NCBI RefSeq assembly: GCF_036959255.1
Contig: NZ_JAWMTI010000004.1
Location: forward strand, 434,001 to 498,000
Origin: Olivibacter sp036959255
GTDB lineage: Bacteria; Bacteroidota; Bacteroidia; Sphingobacteriales; Sphingobacteriaceae
DNA length: 64,000 nucleotides
Direction of reading: 5' to 3'
The notes below the pieces were generated by a model, which ran no database searches, was not told the origin of the DNA, and saw only the letters and a program-made list of their open reading frames with translations. Positions 59,865 to 64,000 of this stretch are shown piece after piece (position 1 is the stretch's first letter; each line of letters begins with the position of its first letter). The position numbers were made by a program, and so were the translations under genes.

Positions 59865-61979
59865 ATGAAGATTCCAAAAGCACCCATTCTTTTTTTCACG
59901 TTGATCTCTGTTCTAATGGTAATTCTTTTACTTCAAGGATGTGCTGAAAACTGCTCGAATAAAGCTGAGTGGACATCCTATTTAGGCGGGCAGGATCGCA
60001 ATCATTATTCCTCTCTTCGGCAGATCGACTCATCAAATGTGAATATATTGCACCAGGCGTGGGTTTACCATACACGCGACTCAGGGGAAATGCAGTGCAA
60101 CCCGCTCATGATTGACGGGAAATTATATGGAATTACAGCCGCCAATCACCTGTTTGCCATTGATGCCGCTACCGGTAAAGAAATATGGACCAATAGGGAA
60201 CTTTCAGAAGCGCCGCAGGTCAACCGCGGTATAGCTTATTGGTCTAATGGAAATGAAGGTCGGTTACTCTTTACTGCGCAATCCTTTTTGTATGCAGTGG
60301 ACATCAAAACCGGTAAATGTATACCCTCTTTTGGAACTGCGGGGCGGGTAAGTCTCCGGTCGGGATTAAACCAACGTGCGACTGACAAATTTGTTGTATC
60401 GACCACGCCGGGAACAATTTTTCAGGATCTCATCATTATGCCCATACGGGTAGGGGAAGGTGTTCTGGCAGCCCCAGGCTACATACAGGCATTCAATGTG
60501 GTTACCGGAAAGTTGGCCTGGGTATTCAGGACTATACCATATCCTGGTGAATTGGGGTATGAAACATGGCCTAAAGAGGCATATAAAAATCCATCGATCG
60601 GCGGGGCGAACAATTGGGCAGGTATGGCGCTTGACGAAAAAAGAGGAATCGTATATGTGCCGACAGGTTCAGCTGCATTTGACTTCTATGGTGGAAACCG
60701 GAAAGGTCAGAATCTATTTGCGAATTCATTGCTGGCATTGGATGCAAAGACCGGTAAATATATCTGGCATTTTCAGGCTGTACACCATGATGTCTGGGAT
60801 CGGGATTTTCCTGCGCCGCCAAATCTTACTACAATCACGAGAAACGGTCGAAAAATTGAAGTTGTTGCACAGGTAAGTAAAAGTGGGCATATTTTTGTTT
60901 TAGACAGAGAAAACGGACAACCGATTTTTCCAATGGATGAAGTACCTGTTCCAACAGGGGGTGTCCCCGGAGAGGAACTCTGGAAGACACAGCCAGTTCC
61001 ACGGCTACCTCTTCCTTTTTCCAGACAGACCCTTACCGAGTCGGATATTACCGGGCTTTCGAATAAAAGGGACTCGCTTGTAGATATATTTAAAAAATCC
61101 AACAAAGGTAATTTTCATCCACTTGGGTTCACACCTACAATACTTTTTCCAGGTGCAGATGGCGGTGCGGAATGGGGTGGCGCGGCAGTAGATAAACAGG
61201 GTGTGCTTTATGTAAATTCAAATGAAATGGCTTGGCTATTCAGTTTAAGTTCAATAAAAAATAAACAGCAGAGCAGTAAACCGATTTCTTCCGGAAGGAG
61301 TCTTTATCTCAGCAATTGCGTTGCCTGTCATAAAGCTGATCTTTCGGGAAATCCGCAGAGTGGTTATCCGGCACTGACAGGTCTCAAGCAAAAAATGTCA
61401 AGAGATTCAATAAATAATCTTATCGCGTTTGGAAGAGGAATGATGCCTGGTTTGACCCATATCAGTGAGAAGGAGCGACAATCGATCATGAACTACCTCT
61501 TTGGTGAAGAAAAAGAAGAAGCGGTCGATAAACAGGAGGAAAATGTTGCCGATGTGCCCTACGTTTTTAATGGTTATAATAAATTCTTGGATGAACAAGG
61601 TTACCCTGCTATCACACCACCTTGGGGAACACTTACGGCTGTTAATTTAAATACCGGCAAACACCTATGGCAAATTCCACTGGGAGAATTAAAAGAACTG
61701 TCTGCACGCGGTATTCCCATTACCGGTACTGAAAATTATGGAGGTCCGGTTGTAACTGCCGGGGGATTATTATTTATCGCTGCAACGAAAGACAGTAAAA
61801 TCCGCGCTTTTGCCAAGGCGTCTGGAAAATTGTTATGGGAACACGATCTTCCGGCTTCAGGTTTTGCAACACCGGTCACTTATGAAGTTGACGGTAAACA
61901 ATTCGTTGTCATTGCCTGTGGTGGAACAAAACTTGGCACATCCCGGGGAGATAGTTATGTCGCTTTTGCTCTTCCTTAG
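59865..61979 (+). CDS. PQQ-dependent dehydrogenase with inserted cytochrome c domain
   Basis: The 704-residue lipoprotein (lipobox VILLLQGC, Cys26) has the eight-bladed quinoprotein fold: WTSYLGGQDRNHYSSLRQID, LYGITAANHLFAIDAATGKE, YVPTGSAAFDFYGGNRKGQN and ENYGGPVVTAGGLLFIAATK near the end. A cytochrome c domain, about residues 475-545, is inserted between blades, with CVACH at 485-489 and Met ligand region GRGMMPGLTHI. Family members oxidise alcohols or aldose sugars in the periplasm with PQQ. PQQ synthesis genes are absent from the window. The internal haem would pass electrons onward. Confidence 0.92.
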   Translation: MKIPKAPILFFTLISVLMVILLLQGCAENCSNKAEWTSYLGGQDRNHYSSLRQIDSSNVNILHQAWVYHTRDSGEMQCNPLMIDGKLYGITAANHLFAIDAATGKEIWTNRELSEAPQVNRGIAYWSNGNEGRLLFTAQSFLYAVDIKTGKCIPSFGTAGRVSLRSGLNQRATDKFVVSTTPGTIFQDLIIMPIRVGEGVLAAPGYIQAFNVVTGKLAWVFRTIPYPGELGYETWPKEAYKNPSIGGANNWAGMALDEKRGIVYVPTGSAAFDFYGGNRKGQNLFANSLLALDAKTGKYIWHFQAVHHDVWDRDFPAPPNLTTITRNGRKIEVVAQVSKSGHIFVLDRENGQPIFPMDEVPVPTGGVPGEELWKTQPVPRLPLPFSRQTLTESDITGLSNKRDSLVDIFKKSNKGNFHPLGFTPTILFPGADGGAEWGGAAVDKQGVLYVNSNEMAWLFSLSSIKNKQQSSKPISSGRSLYLSNCVACHKADLSGNPQSGYPALTGLKQKMSRDSINNLIAFGRGMMPGLTHISEKERQSIMNYLFGEEKEEAVDKQEENVADVPYVFNGYNKFLDEQGYPAITPPWGTLTAVNLNTGKHLWQIPLGELKELSARGIPITGTENYGGPVVTAGGLLFIAATKDSKIRAFAKASGKLLWEHDLPASGFATPVTYEVDGKQFVVIACGGTKLGTSRGDSYVAFALP

Positions 61980-62156
61980 GTAAATAGCCGAATGAAGATC
62001 TAGATTATCCTCCATCTTCCAAGTCCTCAAAATTTAGTAGGTTATTCCTGGTAAGATTTGTAGTTGTACTGATTTTCCTGTTCCATATGTTAAAAAATCA
62101 TAAAAAGAATACCATTTCTTGTGCACCTAGTCAAATAAGGTTAAATTCACAGATTG

Positions 62157-62558
62157 ATGAACGGGACCCTATTAAATAACACACAGAATGACAAGCGATA
62201 CGTCTTCGCATTGATTGTAACGGTGATGGTGCTGCTTACGTCCTGTCCGATAAAAAGTGGTATCAAAAGCCTTATGGGTATTCCGGTTAGTACCGAGCAG
62301 GGGGCAACCACAAGCAATACAAATTTTTTAATTAATGGAGGAGAGCGGTGTGTCAACAGTGAAACAGACCAGACAAAAACATCGTCAACTGTTTCCACTC
62401 GGGCAAATGATATATTGCCTACGGTTATTCTTACTTCGATTTTCCTTTTCCTGATCGGGTATACACTTAAGAGGAAACATGTACATCCTCTTTATGGAAA
62501 CTTAAAAATTCCCGATACATTACCTATCTTTCTCCGATACAGGAAACTCATCATATAA
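62157..62558 (+). CDS. small lipoprotein of unknown function
   Basis: The 133-residue protein starts MNGTLLNNTQNDKRYVFALI, with a lipobox VMVLLTSC, then PIKSGIKSLMGIPVSTEQGA. A second hydrophobic segment (PTVILTSIFLFLIGYTLKR) lies near residue 105. No family is recognised. It may accompany the PQQ enzyme or the TlpA-like protein. A TTG three bases upstream is also possible. Confidence 0.6.
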   Translation: MNGTLLNNTQNDKRYVFALIVTVMVLLTSCPIKSGIKSLMGIPVSTEQGATTSNTNFLINGGERCVNSETDQTKTSSTVSTRANDILPTVILTSIFLFLIGYTLKRKHVHPLYGNLKIPDTLPIFLRYRKLII

Positions 62559-62675
62559 TACTATTTTCTAATTACTTCACTTTCCGTTGATAGCTATCTT
62601 TCAACGGATGTTAACCCTATTGATTTCACTTTAGAATCTCTGGTCACGTTTTGCGACCGGTCAAAATTAACGAGT

Positions 62676-62792
62676 ATGATAAAACAGGTTATGGTAACCA
62701 CAATCATGTGGCTAACTGTCGTTGCGATGTCTCCATTACATGCGCAACCAAAAAAAGCCCCCAGCAATAACCAATACAAAAGTAGGGATTAA
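62676..62792 (+). CDS. 38-residue exported peptide, candidate
   Basis: ATG at 62676 opens MIKQVMVTTIMWLTVVAMSP then LHAQPKKAPSNNQYKSRD. A signal peptide with cleavage near HAQ leaves about 15 polar residues. It sits between two exported-protein genes. The evidence is only a plausible signal peptide and an open frame. Confidence 0.35.
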   Translation: MIKQVMVTTIMWLTVVAMSPLHAQPKKAPSNNQYKSRD

Positions 62793-62833
62793 GAATCATC
62801 AATAGTATAGTACATAATTAAAAATAACTTATT

Positions 62834-63403
62834 ATGAATAAGCAATTTAAAAATCTGACAATACGGTCGGTAATTTTCATAATGGCAGCAATTTCTTTTG
62901 CTGCTTGTGGAAATACTGATAAGAATAAACAAAATAAGGCAACAGACGAGGCAACGGCACCAGAGAAATCAACGGAGGCAGAAACTGAGGAAACACCCGA
63001 TATGCTATTTAAGAACAAAGATGGTCAGGTCATATCTTTAAAATCATTAAAAGGCAAAGTTGTATTTATCAATTTTTGGGCGACCTGGTGTCCGCCATGT
63101 ATCCAAGAAATGCCATCTATCAATAAACTCAAACAAACATTTAAAGGAAATGATAATATCGAATTTATAATGGTGGACGTGGACAATAAGATAGAACAAT
63201 CAACCGCATTCATGGAGGAAAATAAATACGATCTGCCCGTTTATACACCCGCAAGCAACATTCCGCCGGATTATTTAGGCGAAGCTATACCAACCACTGT
63301 TGTGTTGGATAAAAATGGTGATATGGTTGGACGTATGGAAGGTGGCAGGGATTATAGCGATGAGGGTATTATAAAGGGATTGACTGAGCTTCTCGAAAAG
63401 TGA
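62834..63403 (+). CDS. TlpA-like thioredoxin lipoprotein
   Basis: The 189-residue lipoprotein (lipobox ISFAAC, Cys25) has an acidic linker (30-55) and a thioredoxin domain with FWATWCPPCIQEM (Cys86, Cys89). The TlpA-type insert and the cis-Pro in GEAIPTTVVLDKNG are present. It reduces disulfides in the periplasm, e.g. in cytochrome c maturation or copper proteins. It follows the small exported genes and could maintain the haem site of the PQQ enzyme. Confidence 0.93.
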   Translation: MNKQFKNLTIRSVIFIMAAISFAACGNTDKNKQNKATDEATAPEKSTEAETEETPDMLFKNKDGQVISLKSLKGKVVFINFWATWCPPCIQEMPSINKLKQTFKGNDNIEFIMVDVDNKIEQSTAFMEENKYDLPVYTPASNIPPDYLGEAIPTTVVLDKNGDMVGRMEGGRDYSDEGIIKGLTELLEK

Positions 63404-63512
63404 ATGTCGACAGTTATTGCACCCAATAGACTTTGCAAATTACATGTCCTGAAAAAATTGCCAAACGGGCCGGAGAATCAAAAAAAATCGAACCTGTGGT
63501 TTGATAAAACAG

Positions 63513-63537
63513 AAAGAGATGTTTTAAACATCTCTTT
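63513..63537. terminator. bidirectional terminator between TlpA and dehydrogenase
   Basis: AAAGAGATGTTT and AAACATCTCTTT form a perfect 12-bp inverted repeat around one T, with T-rich ends on both strands, between convergent stops. Confidence 0.75.
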
Positions 63538-63600
63538 TTGCCTACGCATAGAAGCTGTTTGCTCAATCCGATCTGTATGAATTTAGTAACCGCTTGATTT

Positions 63601-64000
63601 TTAAGAACGAACGCGGATAATTGTCTTTCCTTTTGCTCGGTCGGTTTTGTTGAAAACAGCTACGGCGTCATCCAGCGTGGCCACCTCACCAATATTTGTA
63701 CGTATTTTTCCTTCCCGTACCTTTTGGACAATCTCGATCAATTGTGGGCGATCGGGTACAACAATAAAATCAATCGTCTTTCCGTCTATGGGGTGTGCCT
63801 CAGTCGGACCTGCGATAGTCACCATCGTTCCTCCTGGGCGAACCAATCGTGCAGACCGTTCCGCAACCTCACCACCGAGGACATCGAAAACTAAATCCAC
63901 GGCATCGACATCTTCAAGCGAGTCGTTTTCGAGATCTATAAACTCCTGCGCTCCAAAATCCAATGCCGTCCGACGGCCGGAAGCACGTCCAGTACCAATC
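63601..64000 (-). CDS. zinc-type dehydrogenase/quinone oxidoreductase (5' end outside window)
   Basis: The minus-strand frame is open to base 64000 and shows the C-terminal 132 residues of an MDR enzyme: IGTGRASGRRTALDFGAQEF, VDLVFDVLGGEVAERSARLV, GGTMVTIAGPTEAHPIDGKT and TDRAKGKTIIRVRS. The NADP-binding fold is mostly outside. It is likely an NADP-dependent quinone oxidoreductase similar to the gene at 57987-59024. Confidence 0.9.
   Translation of the reverse strand, partial: IGTGRASGRRTALDFGAQEFIDLENDSLEDVDAVDLVFDVLGGEVAERSARLVRPGGTMVTIAGPTEAHPIDGKTIDFIVVPDRPQLIEIVQKVREGKIRTNIGEVATLDDAVAVFNKTDRAKGKTIIRVRS

Noticed and set aside
1..64000. CRISPR arrays, tRNA or rRNA genes and insertion sequences
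   Set aside because: No regularly spaced repeats, cloverleaf sequences or transposase frames with terminal inverted repeats were seen anywhere.

Overview
The window reads as chromosomal DNA of a Bacteroidota bacterium, most likely in or near the family Sphingobacteriaceae. The family assignment is inferred; no rRNA or other marker gene is present. The evidence is a SusC/SusD outer-membrane pair, secreted GH97, GH106 and GH130 enzymes, many lipoproteins and small secreted proteins typical of the phylum, few Shine-Dalgarno sequences, and several promoters of the Bacteroidota form TTG-N19..21-TAnnTTTG. I found no tRNA, rRNA, CRISPR array, insertion sequence or prophage. Both edges cut genes: a CPA1-type Na+/H+ antiporter at 1-811 and a zinc-type dehydrogenase at 63601-64000.

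Layout. 1-7.2 kb: antiporter, a decayed HxlR regulator, a YdeI/DUF1905 protein, a DsbA-like oxidoreductase, three-domain DNA ligase D, and two secreted proteins, one with a TssD/Hcp-like pattern. 7.4-14.7 kb: oleate hydratase, a tandem SRPBCC protein divergent from a GlxA/AraC regulator, and a GH106 rhamnosidase-like enzyme. 14.8-25 kb: an orphan tail-collar protein, then a polysaccharide utilisation locus on the minus strand (LacI, SusC, SusD, secreted GH130, ROK kinase, MFS sugar porter). The whole unit is closed by a perfect 22-bp hairpin. Its promoter carries one operator-like dyad in the -33/-7 spacer and another downstream of the start site.

25-29.2 kb: a probable copper-acquisition operon with two tandem small Cys-motif proteins, an MbnP-like lipoprotein, an MbnH-like dihaem peroxidase and an outer-membrane protein whose mature N-terminus is Cys-rich. 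29.4-33.9 kb: an LLM flavoprotein with an FAD/NAD(P) oxidoreductase, a membrane protein, a fatty acid desaturase and a cold-shock protein. 34.2-38.6 kb: a copper-detoxification group (HYC_CC_PP-type protein, HMA protein, DUF3347 protein, haem-binding protein, and a multicopper oxidase fused to a beta-barrel-like C-terminus). 38.7-49.8 kb: accessory housekeeping genes, including GH97, ANT(6)-like and AAC(3)-I-like aminoglycoside-modifying enzyme homologues, a racemase, phosphoglycerate mutase, and a YcaQ/AlkZ-like DNA glycosylase.

50-55.8 kb: a stress group (small membrane proteins, an NTF2-like protein, a DUF892 ferritin-like protein co-oriented with a large-subunit catalase, and an ankyrin protein). 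56-59.5 kb: an SDR and a Crp/Fnr regulator separated by two FNR-type dyads, then an oxidoreductase divergent from an HxlR regulator with a clear promoter and operator. 59.8-63.4 kb: a PQQ-dependent dehydrogenase with an inserted cytochrome c domain, small secreted proteins and a TlpA-like thioredoxin.

Two themes link the window. The first is copper and redox handling in the envelope, from the MbnP/MbnH module through the multicopper oxidase cluster to TlpA. The second is sensing of electrophiles or redox state by small regulators (HxlR, Crp/Fnr, AraC/GlxA), each next to its likely target.
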